A stretch of DNA of 64,000 bases from Brevundimonas pondensis (GCF_017487345.1 NZ_CP062006.1:2920001-2984000), one strand, 5' to 3'. Positions 28,261 through 37,191 are shown, numbered from the stretch's first letter. The notes: generated by a model not told the origin, from the sequence alone. Translations and numbers: made by a program.

Positions 28261-29733
28261 ATGCCGATCGAACGCATTCCCGCCGAAGAAGCTTTCAAGC
28301 GATTCCGGCACAATCGCGCCTCGGTCTGGCCCGATGGCCGCAAGAACGGCGCCCGGCTCGAAGGAATCGCCACGGTCACGACGACGCCATCGTTCGAATT
28401 TTCCCGCGATACGCCGGTCCTGACCATCGGCTCCTGCTTCGCTCGCAACATCGAACGCCATCTGGTTTCGCTCGGCTTCGATCTGCCCATGACCAAGGTC
28501 GTTCTCCCGCGCGAAGAGCGGGTCAGCGAAACCGCCAACGACATTCTCAACAAGTACTCGGTCCATTCGATCGAGAACGAATTGCGCTGGGCTTTCGAGC
28601 CCTGCCCCGTGCCGGAAACCGCCTTGTTCCTCCAGACGGAGGACGGCCTCTGGCATGACCCTCAGCTGGCTCCAAACATCATTCCGGCCGCCTTCGAGCG
28701 CGTCGTGGAGCGGCGCAGGGAGGTCATGGACGCCACGCGGGAAATGGCGCGTTGCGGATTGATCATCATCACCCTGGGCCTGGCGGAATCCTGGTTCGAC
28801 CTGGAGACAGGCCTCTATCTGAACGGTGCTCCTCCGCCCGCCGCGCTGAAGCGCTATCCTGGCCGCTTCGCCCTGGATGTTCTGTCCTACGGCGAAATTC
28901 TGGAAAGCCTCGAACGCATTCGTGAGCTGGTGAAACGCCACGGACGGCCAGACGCCAAGATCCTGATCACCACCTCGCCAGTGCCCTTCAAGGCGACCTT
29001 CAGCGGCGAGGACGCCCTGGTCGCCAACTGCTACAGCAAGAGCGTCCAGCGCGCCGCTTGCCGTGAGTTCTCGGGCATGCATGGCGACGTTGACTACTTC
29101 CCCAGCTACGAGGTCGTCACCCTCACCGAGCGCAAGCTGGCCTTCGAGGTCGACAATATTCACGTCCGCCACAACGTCGTGGCCCAGATCATGGAGACCG
29201 TGCTCGCCACCTATTGCCCCGGCCTGCTCCAGCCGAAAGCCGCCGCGCCGCGTCTGACCACGCTGGAAGCCCATGAAACCGCCGCCGCCAAGCACTTCAA
29301 GCGAGGCGAGTACGAGGCCGCCGCCGGCGTGCTGAAAGCGCTCTTCGAGAAGTACGGCAAGGACCTGTCGGACATTCAACGCGCCGAACATCTGTCGAAG
29401 ATGGGGGTAGCCTATCTACGCGCCCGCCAACCGGCTGACGGTGTCGCCGCCCTGAAGCTGGCCTTGTCCGAAGATCCCACCAATGCGCGGATCAACTACA
29501 AGACCGGCCTTGGCCTGGCCCGCATGAAACAACCGCAAGCCGCCGTCCGCTACTTCGAGAACGCCCTGGCGCTGGAGCCCGGCCTTCCTGACCATTCCTG
29601 GCGACTGGGTGAGGAGCTCTTCCGTCTCGGCCAGACCGAACGGGCCCGAACACTGGCCGAAAAGACCCTGCAGCTGGACCCCACGCATGCCCACGCTCAG
29701 GAACTGCTCGAAAAGCTGAACTCCGACGCTTGA
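28261..29733 (+). CDS. GSCFA domain protein with C-terminal TPR repeats
   Basis: A 490-residue protein with a GSCFA domain (about 50-320: TIGSCFARNIERHL with Gly57-Ala61, ITLGLAESWFDLETGLYLN, ITTSPVPFKATF) followed by about four TPR-like helix pairs (340-490). Landmarks match the GSCFA domain of the fusion protein at 2.6-4.5 kb, but the WcbI part is missing. GSCFA proteins sit in polysaccharide gene sets; ester modification of glycans is a reasonable guess, not shown. An in-frame TTG 21 bases upstream is possible; ATG was preferred. It converges on the oxidoreductase gene with only 13 bases between. Confidence 0.78.
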   Translation: MPIERIPAEEAFKRFRHNRASVWPDGRKNGARLEGIATVTTTPSFEFSRDTPVLTIGSCFARNIERHLVSLGFDLPMTKVVLPREERVSETANDILNKYSVHSIENELRWAFEPCPVPETALFLQTEDGLWHDPQLAPNIIPAAFERVVERRREVMDATREMARCGLIIITLGLAESWFDLETGLYLNGAPPPAALKRYPGRFALDVLSYGEILESLERIRELVKRHGRPDAKILITTSPVPFKATFSGEDALVANCYSKSVQRAACREFSGMHGDVDYFPSYEVVTLTERKLAFEVDNIHVRHNVVAQIMETVLATYCPGLLQPKAAAPRLTTLEAHETAAAKHFKRGEYEAAAGVLKALFEKYGKDLSDIQRAEHLSKMGVAYLRARQPADGVAALKLALSEDPTNARINYKTGLGLARMKQPQAAVRYFENALALEPGLPDHSWRLGEELFRLGQTERARTLAEKTLQLDPTHAHAQELLEKLNSDA

Positions 29734-29746
29734 GGGTTTCGCCGGT

Positions 29747-30778
29747 CTAGAGGGCGACCTCGGTCCGGCGCTCGGCGCTGACCAGGCCGGCCTCCAGCAC
29801 TTCCATCACCGCCGCGGCCTCCTGCGACGAGACGGGATTGGGCGCGCCGTCGCGGACGGCGCCGGCCACGGCTGAATAATAGGCGGGATAGTCGCCGGGC
29901 GGTCCCGCCACGGCCTCTCGCGCCCCGGTCACGCCGTCCACGACGACGCCGGGGCGAGGATCGACGCCCCAACCCGCCGCTCCGGGCGTCAGGCCCGACT
30001 TCAGCTGGTCTTCCTGAACGTCCAGCCCGTCCTTCAGCCAACTGGCCCGCGCCCCGTGGACGGCGAAGCGCGCATCGGCGGCCGGCGTGACCATGTCGGC
30101 GTGCAGGATGACCCGCTTGTCGGCGTAGCGCAGCACCGCGTGGGCGTAGTCGATCGCCCGACCGCCGGCCCGCAGGATGGCCAGGTCGCAGCTGATCGCC
30201 AGCGGCCGCCCGAACAGACACAGCGCCTGATCAATCAGATGCGGCCCCAGATCGTACCAGAGGCCGGCGCCCGGCCCGGCGCCCTCGCGCCATCGGTCGC
30301 GCACCTCGGGCCGCCAGCGATTGAAGCTGCTCTCGAAGCGCACCACCGGCCCCAGCCGATCCTCGGCGATCAGGGTCTGCAAGGTCAGGAAGTCGGCGTC
30401 CCAGCGACGGTTGTGGAAGACGGACAGCAGCAGGCCGCGCTCTTCGGCCAAGGTCGCCAGACGCCGCGCCTCGGCGGCGGTCAGGGTGAAGGGCTTGTCG
30501 ACCACCACCGCCTTGCCGGCGTTCAACGCCGCCCCGGCCTGGGTCGCATGCAGGTCGTTGGGCGTGGCTAGAACGATCAGGTCGATGGCGGGATCGGCCA
30601 GGGCCTGATCGAACGAGGTCAGGACGCGCGCATCCGGCCAGAGCTCGGACACGGTTTCGGCCTGACGGCTAACCACCGCCTCCAGACGCAGGTCAGGACA
30701 GGCGGCAATCAGCGGGGCGTGAAAGGTCCGCCCGGCGTAGCCGAAACCGACCAGCGCCGTTCGGACCGGATGGGTCAC
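29747..30778 (-). CDS. Gfo/Idh/MocA family oxidoreductase
   Basis: A 343-residue protein with an N-terminal Rossmann fold (TALVGFGYAGRTFHAPLI), the family motif VVVDKPFTLTAAEA (EKP-like with Lys) and a C-terminal alpha/beta dimerisation domain with WYDLGPHLIDQALCLFG, the usual place of the active-site His. Members oxidise or reduce sugars and cyclitols with NAD(P). The GTG start lies five bases after the nrdB stop, so it is probably cotranscribed with nrdB. Substrate unknown. Confidence 0.88.
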   Translation of the reverse strand: MTHPVRTALVGFGYAGRTFHAPLIAACPDLRLEAVVSRQAETVSELWPDARVLTSFDQALADPAIDLIVLATPNDLHATQAGAALNAGKAVVVDKPFTLTAAEARRLATLAEERGLLLSVFHNRRWDADFLTLQTLIAEDRLGPVVRFESSFNRWRPEVRDRWREGAGPGAGLWYDLGPHLIDQALCLFGRPLAISCDLAILRAGGRAIDYAHAVLRYADKRVILHADMVTPAADARFAVHGARASWLKDGLDVQEDQLKSGLTPGAAGWGVDPRPGVVVDGVTGAREAVAGPPGDYPAYYSAVAGAVRDGAPNPVSSQEAAAVMEVLEAGLVSAERRTEVAL

Positions 30779-30783
30779 GGCGA

Positions 30784-31827
30784 TCAGCCCTCAGCGGTCT
30801 CACGGCGCTTCATCATGGCGTCGAAACTGTCCCAGACGCCGTCGGCGCCGTGCCACGACCCTTGCGTCGCCGCCTTGGAGTATTCGGTGGCGCGAGCTTC
30901 AAAGAAGTTGGCGTGCTCGACGCCCGACAGCAGAGACTGCAGCCAGGGCAGCGGGTTTTCCGTCACGCCGTAGACTTCCGGCAGTTGCAGCTGGCGCAGG
31001 CGCCAGTCGGCGATGAAGCGGATGTATTGCTTGATGTCATCCGGCGTCATGCCGTTCACCGGACCCATTTCGAAGGCCAGGTCGATGAACTTGTCTTCCA
31101 TCTCGACCACCGTCTTGCAGCAGTCGACGATGTCGTCGGCCACAGCCTTGGTGACGGCGCCCGTCTCCTTGTTGAAGGCGTGGTACAGCTTGATGATGCC
31201 TTCGCAGTGCAGGCTCTCGTCGCGCACCGACCACGACACGATCTGGCCCATGCCCTTCATCTTCGACTGGCGCGGGAAGTTCATCAGCATGGCGAAGCTG
31301 GCGAACAATTGCAGGCCTTCGGAGAAGCCGCCGAACATGGCCAGGGTGCGGCAGATGTCGGCGTCGGTCTCGACCCCGAACTGGCCCATGAAGTCATGCT
31401 TGTCGCGCATGGCCTCGTATTCCATGAAGGCGCCGAACTCGCTCTCGGGCATGCCGATGGTTTCGAGCAGCAGGGCGTAGGCCGCGATATGGATGGTCTC
31501 CATATTGGCGAAGGAGGCCAGCATCATCTTCACTTCGGTCGGTTTGAACACCCGACCGTAGCGCTCCATGTAGTTGTCCTGGACCTCGATGTCGGCCTGG
31601 GTGAAGAAGCGGAAGATCTGCGTCAGCAGGTTGCGCTCGCTGTCGGTCAGGTTGGCGGCCCAGTCCTTGACGTCCTCGCCCAGCGGCACCTCTTCGGGCA
31701 TCCAGTGGACCTGCTGCTGCTTCTTCCACATGTCGAAAGCCCACGGATAACGGAAGGGCTTGTAGGCGGCCGAAGGCGTCAGCAGTCCGGCCGTTCCGGG
31801 GCGGATGATCGAGGAGTGGGCGTTCAT
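30784..31827 (-). CDS. nrdB: Ribonucleoside-diphosphate reductase, beta subunit
   Basis: A 347-residue class I small subunit. The radical-bearing tyrosine is in ETIHIAAYALL, with the diiron ligand acid in FTQADIEVQDNYMERY and later ligands in RDESLHCEGIIKLYH. It stores the tyrosyl radical used by the alpha subunit to reduce ribonucleotides. ATG at 31827 is chosen; a TTG codon just before it is less likely. Its partner nrdA is about 5.4 kb away on the other strand. NrdR-box-like palindromes lie upstream at 31902-31949. Confidence 0.96.
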   Translation of the reverse strand: MNAHSSIIRPGTAGLLTPSAAYKPFRYPWAFDMWKKQQQVHWMPEEVPLGEDVKDWAANLTDSERNLLTQIFRFFTQADIEVQDNYMERYGRVFKPTEVKMMLASFANMETIHIAAYALLLETIGMPESEFGAFMEYEAMRDKHDFMGQFGVETDADICRTLAMFGGFSEGLQLFASFAMLMNFPRQSKMKGMGQIVSWSVRDESLHCEGIIKLYHAFNKETGAVTKAVADDIVDCCKTVVEMEDKFIDLAFEMGPVNGMTPDDIKQYIRFIADWRLRQLQLPEVYGVTENPLPWLQSLLSGVEHANFFEARATEYSKAATQGSWHGADGVWDSFDAMMKRRETAEG

Positions 31828-31901
31828 CAAAATGACCTGAAGCGAATCCGGGAGAAGCGAGTTTCACCATGCGGCCGGGCGCGCGCGGCGCCAAGTCGGA
31901 A

Positions 31902-31917
31902 TACGCCTATCTTGCGA
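31902..31917. promoter_or_regulatory. Weak NrdR-box-like site, proximal to nrdB
   Basis: TACGCCTATCTTGCGA matches mainly the right half of the NrdR consensus acaCwAtATaTwGtgt (TATxTTGxG). It is 32 bases from the stronger site at 31934, near the roughly three-helical-turn spacing known for tandem NrdR boxes. Confidence 0.4.
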
Positions 31918-31933
31918 TCACATTTTCATCTGA

Positions 31934-31949
31934 CCGCTAGATGTGGTGG
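31934..31949. promoter_or_regulatory. NrdR-box-like site between nrdB and GST gene
   Basis: Read on the minus strand the site is CCACCACATCTAGCGG, matching 10 of 16 positions of the NrdR consensus and sharing the ATCTAG core with both sites before nrdA. It lies about 107 bases before the nrdB start and 33 before the divergent GST gene, so it could affect either. Confidence 0.45.
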
Positions 31950-31982
31950 TCGAAGACGAATCAGATGGGGAGAAGCCTGGGG

Positions 31983-32627
31983 ATGAGTTTCACGCTTTAC
32001 GGCGCCGCTGGATCGGGATCGGTCCCGGTCGAGGCCGCCATGACCCTGATCGGACTGGACTATCGCGTCATCGAGGCCGTGACCTGGGAGGACGAGACGG
32101 AGCGCGACAAGGTCGCCGCCGTCAACCCGATGCGCCAGATCCCGGCCCTGGTCCTGCCGGGCGGCGAGACCTTGACCGAAAGCGCCGCCATCCTGATCTG
32201 GCTGGCCGACAGCTATCCGCAGGCGCGGCTGGGACCGAGCATCGACGACCCGCGCCGGGCGCAGTTCCTGCGCTGGATGAGCTTCATCCCTGCCGCCATC
32301 TATTCGATGTTCTGGGTGCGGGACGTGCCGTCGCGGCTGGTCGGCGACGATGCGACGGCCCAGGCCGAACTGAAGCGACGCACGCTTGAACGCATCGCTG
32401 ACTGCTGGCGCATCATGGACAGCCAGATCACGCCGGGCCGCTTCCTGCTGGGCGACGATCTGAGCGTGCTGGATCTCTATGTCGCCGTCGCCAGCCGTTG
32501 GACGCCGCGCCGGGCGCGCTTCACCGCCGAGGCTCCCCGCATGGCCAAGGTCGTCCGCCGGGTGGACGCCCTGCCCGCCCTACAAGCCTTCTGGGCCGAA
32601 CGCTTCCCGTTCGAGGACGAACCCTAG
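31983..32627 (+). CDS. Glutathione S-transferase family protein
   Basis: A 214-residue GST with N-terminal thioredoxin-like fold (FTLYGAAGSGSVPVEAAM, NPMRQIPALVLPGG, LTESAAILIWLADSYP) and all-helical C-terminal half with FLLGDDLSVLDLYVAV. The conserved QIPAL cis-proline and ESAAI glutathione contacts are present. It probably conjugates or reduces small molecules in the cytoplasm. ATG at 31983 is preferred because GGGGAGAA lies ahead and the fold starts immediately. It converges on the hybrid kinase gene with a CTAG overlap. Confidence 0.88.
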   Translation: MSFTLYGAAGSGSVPVEAAMTLIGLDYRVIEAVTWEDETERDKVAAVNPMRQIPALVLPGGETLTESAAILIWLADSYPQARLGPSIDDPRRAQFLRWMSFIPAAIYSMFWVRDVPSRLVGDDATAQAELKRRTLERIADCWRIMDSQITPGRFLLGDDLSVLDLYVAVASRWTPRRARFTAEAPRMAKVVRRVDALPALQAFWAERFPFEDEP

Positions 32628-34735
32628 GCCGCCGCCCGCTCCATGCGGGTCGCCGCCGCCTGCATGGCCTGATCAATGGCGGCGTAGAGCCGGACATGGG
32701 TGATCGGCTTGGCCAGGTGGCCGTCCATGCCGGCGTTGCGGCAGCGGGCGGCGTCCTCGGGCATGGCGTCGGCGGTCACGGCCAGGATCGGCGCCGCCGC
32801 GACAGGTGTGTCCAGGGCGCGGATCCGCTCGGCCGCGGCCAGCCCGTCCAGACGCGGCATCCGCAGATCCATCAGGATCAGGTCGAAGTCGCCCGACTGC
32901 GCCTGTTCGACCGCCTCGACCCCGTCCGCAGCCTCCACCGTCTCGCAGTCGGCGGCGGCCAGCATCAGCCGCATCATCTCGCGATTGACCGGGTGGTCAT
33001 CGACGATCAAGACGCGCAGCGCCCGTTCAACCTCGCTTGCGGGCGCGGCCTCCTGCGTCACCGCCATCGGCGCCAGGGGAAGGCTGAGCGTAAAAGACGA
33101 GCCGCGTCCCGGCGCGCTGTCGACCACGATCCGCCCGCCCATGCAGCGCATCTGGGCCAGGGCCAGGGGCAGGCCGACACCTGCGCCGATATGTTCACGA
33201 CGCAGCGAGTCGTCGCTCTGGGCGAAGGCTTCGAAAAGGCGCGGCATGAAGACCGGATCAATGCCGCAACCCGTGTCGGCCACCTCGATCATCAGGGCGT
33301 TTCCATCATGACGCGCCGTCACGCGAACCTCGCCCTGATCGGTGAATTTAACGGCGTTGGCGATCAGATGGTGCAGGGCCTGACGCAGGCGCCGACGATC
33401 ACCGCTGAAGCCGCCCCTCGCGCTGACTTCAACGATCAGGGTCAGAGGCAGGCCCTTGGCTTCCGCGTTCAGCCGCGACGGCGCCGCCGCCTCGTCCAGC
33501 AGGCTCGCCACGCTCAGGGGCTCGCGGGCGACGTCTTCACCGCCGCGCGAGAACTCCAGCACGTCCTCGACCAGCATCAGCATGGCCTCGCCCGAACGAC
33601 TGATGGCCTCGACCTGCGGCAAGGCGCCGGCGGGCAGGTCGCCGCGGCGTGACAACAGGTCGGCATAGCCGGCGATGCCGTTGAGCGGCGTGCGCATCTC
33701 ATGGCTCATCAGCGCCAGAAAGCGGGACTTGGCGGCGTCGGAGCGCTCAGCTCGACTCTTGGCCTCGACGGCAGCCTTGGTGCGAACCTGCAGCCGCGCG
33801 ATCAGACGACGACGCTCGCTCATGACTGCGCTCAACGGCAGGGCGATGATGACCAAGGCCAGCAGGAAGGCATGATAGAAGCCCATGAGGCGCATGCGTT
33901 GCGGCAAGCCCGTCAACTCGGGCACGTCGGCTATGGGGGTCAGCATGATGGGACCGTGCCCCGTCAATGTCCCCACCCCGCTGATCACCATGACCAATAT
34001 GGTCCCCAGGGCGGTCCAGGGCGGCGACATGCGCAGGGCGATCAGCATCAGCGGCGGCAGGACCAGCATGGCCAAGGCCGCGGGATTGCTGAAGACCCAG
34101 GCCGTCACCCCCGCCAGCAATACAAACAGTCCTGCTGCTTCCAGAGGCCCGGCCGAATGCTCTTCGCGGAAGCGGTGGGCGCGAGCCAGCAACAACAGGC
34201 TGGGCGTGACGGTCAGCAACCCCAGCAGTTCCATCGAGAACATGTGCTGCCAGACAAAGGCGGCCATCGGCGCGGTGTAGCCCTTCAGCGCCACCCCCAT
34301 GACGACGGCGATCGTCGTGGTCAGGAAGACCGCCGGCGCCGCCGCGAACACGACGAAGGAGAACAGGCGGCGCGGGCGACGCATGTCCAGGGCCGCGCCG
34401 CCGAAGCGACGGGCCAACAGGCCTGCGATCAGCACCTGGCCGATGTTCAGAACCACATTGGTCCAGAGGAAGGGCAGGCTGTCGCCGCGCAGGACATTGC
34501 TGCCCAGATTCAACGCCGCACAGGTCAGCAGGACGGCGATGGCCTTGCGTCGCCGAAGCTGCAGCAGGGCTGCCAGCATGACCCCGTTGGCGGGCCAGAC
34601 AATCACGGCCTGAAAGGTTTCAGCGCTCCATTGGCCGAGCAGAAGGCATGCGACGAACAGAAGGACATAGGCGACGGGCGGCGGCCCCGCCTCCTTCCCT
34701 GCATCATGGCGAAACAACCGCCAGCGTCCTGCCAT
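32624..34735 (-). CDS. Hybrid histidine kinase with MASE1-like membrane sensor
   Basis: A 703-residue hybrid kinase. About eight membrane spans (residues 15-310) starting with VWPANGVMLAALLQLRRR resemble a MASE1 sensor. Then come a HisKA domain (FLALMSHEMRTPLNGIAGYADLL), an HATPase domain (HLIANAVKFTD, VADTGCGIDP, GAGVGLPLALAQM) and a receiver domain (RVLIVDDHPVNREM, LILMDLRMPRLDG, HLAKPI). It autophosphorylates and passes phosphate to its own receiver; a phosphotransfer partner must lie elsewhere. ATG at 34735 has GGGGCGAGG upstream; an ATG 18 bases further up is also in frame. Confidence 0.9.
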   Translation of the reverse strand: MAGRWRLFRHDAGKEAGPPPVAYVLLFVACLLLGQWSAETFQAVIVWPANGVMLAALLQLRRRKAIAVLLTCAALNLGSNVLRGDSLPFLWTNVVLNIGQVLIAGLLARRFGGAALDMRRPRRLFSFVVFAAAPAVFLTTTIAVVMGVALKGYTAPMAAFVWQHMFSMELLGLLTVTPSLLLLARAHRFREEHSAGPLEAAGLFVLLAGVTAWVFSNPAALAMLVLPPLMLIALRMSPPWTALGTILVMVISGVGTLTGHGPIMLTPIADVPELTGLPQRMRLMGFYHAFLLALVIIALPLSAVMSERRRLIARLQVRTKAAVEAKSRAERSDAAKSRFLALMSHEMRTPLNGIAGYADLLSRRGDLPAGALPQVEAISRSGEAMLMLVEDVLEFSRGGEDVAREPLSVASLLDEAAAPSRLNAEAKGLPLTLIVEVSARGGFSGDRRRLRQALHHLIANAVKFTDQGEVRVTARHDGNALMIEVADTGCGIDPVFMPRLFEAFAQSDDSLRREHIGAGVGLPLALAQMRCMGGRIVVDSAPGRGSSFTLSLPLAPMAVTQEAAPASEVERALRVLIVDDHPVNREMMRLMLAAADCETVEAADGVEAVEQAQSGDFDLILMDLRMPRLDGLAAAERIRALDTPVAAAPILAVTADAMPEDAARCRNAGMDGHLAKPITHVRLYAAIDQAMQAAATRMERAAA

Positions 34736-34837
34736 GCTCGAACCTCGCCCCATCCCCAGGGCAGATCGTGGGGTCCAAGAGTAAAAAAATCCTGTTCTTC
34801 GGCTTGCGCGAAATCGCTTAGGACCAAGGTCGAAAAC

Positions 34838-36157
34838 CTAGATCAGGCCCAGCGCACGCGCCTCGACCTCCAGCCCCGCCCGGAACTGCGGCGCGGCCAG
34901 GCCGATCAGGGCGTGGGCGCGCTGATCGGTCGTCAGACCACGCAGATTGACCCAGCCGTGCTCGGTCACGACGATCTGGGTGTCATTGCGCGGCGTGGTC
35001 ACTGGTCCGTCGAGACGGGCGACGATGCGCGAGGCCGTCCCCTTGGCCGCGGTGGAGTGACAGGCGATGATCGACTTTCCGCCCTCGGACGCCGAGGCCC
35101 CGCGCACGAAGTCCAACTGACCGCCGGCCGCCGTGTACTGCCGTCCATTCAGATATTCCGAGCAGCAGGCCCCGAAGAGGTCGATCTGAAGCGTGGCGTT
35201 GACCGACACCATCCGGTCGTTGCGGGCGATGACGGCGGGGTCGTTCACATAGTCGACCGGGCGGGCCTCCAGCGCCGGGTTCTCGTGCAGAAACTCGTAG
35301 GTCGTGCGATCACCCATGGCGAAGGTGAAGACCGTCTTGCCCGGATGCAGGCTCTTCTTCGTATTGGTCACCACCCCGGCCCGCATCAGTGCGACCAGAC
35401 CCGGTGTCAGCAGTTCGGTGTGGATACCCAGGTCCGCATGGTCATGCAGGGCCGCGCAGACCGCGTCGGGCAAGGCGCCTATGCCCATCTGCAGGGTCGA
35501 GCCGTTCTCGATCAGGCCGGCGATGATGCCGCCGATGACCAGGTCCTGCGGTTGCTGTGCAGCCTTGCCCGCCTCCAGCAGGGGCGCGGCGTGTTCGACC
35601 AGGGCCGTGACCTGGGAGACATGGACCCGGCAGTCGCCGAAGACGCGCGGCATGTGCGGATTGACCTCCAGGATCACCCGCTTGGCCGTCTTCGACACCG
35701 CCAGGGCGTAGTCGGTGTTGGTGCCGAAACTGAAATATCCGTCGGCGTCCATCGGTGAAACCGTGGCCAGCAGGGTGTCGACCCCGATCTCGCGGGTCAG
35801 GACATGCGGCGTCTGCTGAAAGCCGGTCGGCACGAACCGGACGGCCTGCCGCCCTTCCTCGATCCCGCGCGCCTCCAGCTTCCGCTCGATGGCGCCGTGG
35901 AACAGGCTGTGGGGGCGCAGGCGATCGGTCAGTTCGTAGCGCAGCACCGTCTCGCCGGCGATGGCGGTGGACAGCAGGTAGTAGATGTTGACGTCCCCGA
36001 CCTCATCGGCCTCGGCCCGGTCGGCCAGGGCCTTCAGCAGGGCGGGCGGCTGGGCGACGCCGAGCGCCATGGCCACCCTGGCGCCGGAAGGAATCAGGGC
36101 GGCGGCGACGGCGGGCGTCGTCAGGCGCTGCGCATAGAGAGTGGCATGGTCGGTCAT
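34838..36157 (-). CDS. Acetyl-CoA hydrolase/transferase family CoA-transferase
   Basis: A 439-residue CoA-transferase of the acetyl-CoA hydrolase/4-hydroxybutyrate CoA-transferase family. It has SGARVAMALGVAQPPALL near the start, then EVNPHMPRVFGD, GIGALPDAVCAAL, and the C-terminal block YTAAGGQLDFVRGASASEGGKSIIA. Such enzymes move CoA between acyl groups, for example onto acetate, butyrate or succinate. GAGGAAG precedes ATG 36157; the longer open frame upstream is Arg-rich and not family-like. The acyl substrate cannot be named. Confidence 0.87.
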   Translation of the reverse strand: MTDHATLYAQRLTTPAVAAALIPSGARVAMALGVAQPPALLKALADRAEADEVGDVNIYYLLSTAIAGETVLRYELTDRLRPHSLFHGAIERKLEARGIEEGRQAVRFVPTGFQQTPHVLTREIGVDTLLATVSPMDADGYFSFGTNTDYALAVSKTAKRVILEVNPHMPRVFGDCRVHVSQVTALVEHAAPLLEAGKAAQQPQDLVIGGIIAGLIENGSTLQMGIGALPDAVCAALHDHADLGIHTELLTPGLVALMRAGVVTNTKKSLHPGKTVFTFAMGDRTTYEFLHENPALEARPVDYVNDPAVIARNDRMVSVNATLQIDLFGACCSEYLNGRQYTAAGGQLDFVRGASASEGGKSIIACHSTAAKGTASRIVARLDGPVTTPRNDTQIVVTEHGWVNLRGLTTDQRAHALIGLAAPQFRAGLEVEARALGLI

Positions 36158-36225
36158 GGCGCTTCCTCGAACGGCCCTTCTGGCTCTGTTCGTTCCGTTA
36201 TCCGGCGCCCGGCGCATTCCGGCCG

Positions 36226-36975
36226 CTAGACATTGGTCGAAGGCGCGTCCTGCAGGGCGGCGTCATGCAGCCTCTGGCGCCGCTCGACCCCATAGGCGAT
36301 CAGCCACAGGACCATGGCCCAGGCCGCGCCGACGCTCCATCCGGCGAAGACGTCAGAGGCCCAGTGAGCGCCCAGATAGATGCGGGTCAGCCCGATCAGC
36401 AGGGCGATCAGGACAGCGCAGCCCAGGACGTAGGCCTTCAGCCGCTTTCTCGGGAAGGCGCGGGTCAGCATGACCCCCAGCGTCAGATAGAAGACCGTCG
36501 ACAGCAGGGCGTGACCTGAGGGGAAGCTGGCGTTCAGCGTCTCGACCGCCTGATAGACGACCGGCGGGCGCTCGCGCTCGAAAAGAGCCTTCAGACCTTC
36601 ACTCAGCGCCACCCCGCCCAGCAGCCCCCCTGCCAGAAGCAGAGCCGACAGCCGCTTGCCCTGGATCAGCAGGAAACCCAGGGCGATCAGGGCGAACAGG
36701 GTCAGGACCGAAATCCCGCCCAGAGAGGTCAGGTCCGCCGCCGCCTCCTTCAGCCACCACGGCCCCCAGGGACGACCCGGATCATCGGCGAAAGGCCGCA
36801 CCGCATGCAGCACCGCCTGGTCGAAGGCCTGGCCGTCGGCCTCGCGCATGTCGTCGGCCACCTCGATGAAGGTCAGGGTGCCCAGGGCCACGACCAGCAG
36901 GGCGGCGACGGCGGCGATTTCGGTGCGGGCCACACGCAGGGCGCGGGTCAGGAAGGCGGTCGGATGCGGAGCCAT
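36226..36975 (-). CDS. PAP2 superfamily membrane phosphatase
   Basis: A 249-residue membrane protein with the three phosphatase motifs: KALFERERP, PSGH and TRIYLGAHWASDV (catalytic His in each of the last two). Several hydrophobic spans are predictable. Family members dephosphorylate lipids such as undecaprenyl pyrophosphate, phosphatidate or phosphatidylglycerol phosphate. It is divergent from nrdA and could share the 36976-37256 region. Confidence 0.92.
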   Translation of the reverse strand: MAPHPTAFLTRALRVARTEIAAVAALLVVALGTLTFIEVADDMREADGQAFDQAVLHAVRPFADDPGRPWGPWWLKEAAADLTSLGGISVLTLFALIALGFLLIQGKRLSALLLAGGLLGGVALSEGLKALFERERPPVVYQAVETLNASFPSGHALLSTVFYLTLGVMLTRAFPRKRLKAYVLGCAVLIALLIGLTRIYLGAHWASDVFAGWSVGAAWAMVLWLIAYGVERRQRLHDAALQDAPSTNV

Positions 36976-37019
36976 GGGCGGCTAACGGTCAAGCTGATGC
37001 TGCGTTCCCTCGCCCACAT

Positions 37020-37037
37020 GATCACGCGTTTGTGATC
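37020..37037. promoter_or_regulatory. Dyad upstream of PAP2 and nrdA genes
   Basis: GATCAC (37020-37025) and GTGATC (37032-37037) form a 6-base-arm palindrome, extendable to 9 bases per arm with one mismatch. It lies 45 bases before the PAP2 start. A regulator-binding role is plausible but no specific protein can be assigned. Confidence 0.3.
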
Positions 37038-37074
37038 GTGGAGACCGCGCGGCTTGGCGGTTGTCTTTTCCGAC

Positions 37075-37083
37075 TTTTCCACA
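37075..37083 (+). promoter_or_regulatory. DnaA-box-like sequence upstream of nrdA
   Basis: TTTTCCACA differs from the consensus TTATCCACA at one position and lies 174 bases before the nrdA start. A single site of this quality occurs often by chance. Confidence 0.25.
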
Positions 37084-37160
37084 GGGGCGCCATCGAGGAA
37101 TCCCGCGCCTCCACATCCCCCAAACAAGGTCAAGACTTTATAAAAAATTAAAGATGTGCA

Positions 37161-37176
37161 CCCATACATCTAGCCG
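37161..37176. promoter_or_regulatory. Upstream weak NrdR-box-like site of nrdA
   Basis: CCCATACATCTAGCCG matches the core wAxATxTwG of the NrdR consensus and lies exactly 31 bases upstream of the stronger site at 37192, the spacing expected for tandem NrdR boxes. Confidence 0.45.
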
Positions 37177-37191
37177 AGCACGGGAACAGAG

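Noticed and set aside
33701..35758. Long open frame opposite the hybrid kinase and the CoA-transferase
   Set aside because: Spans two unrelated real genes and the gap between them on the other strand; composition typical of shadow frames.
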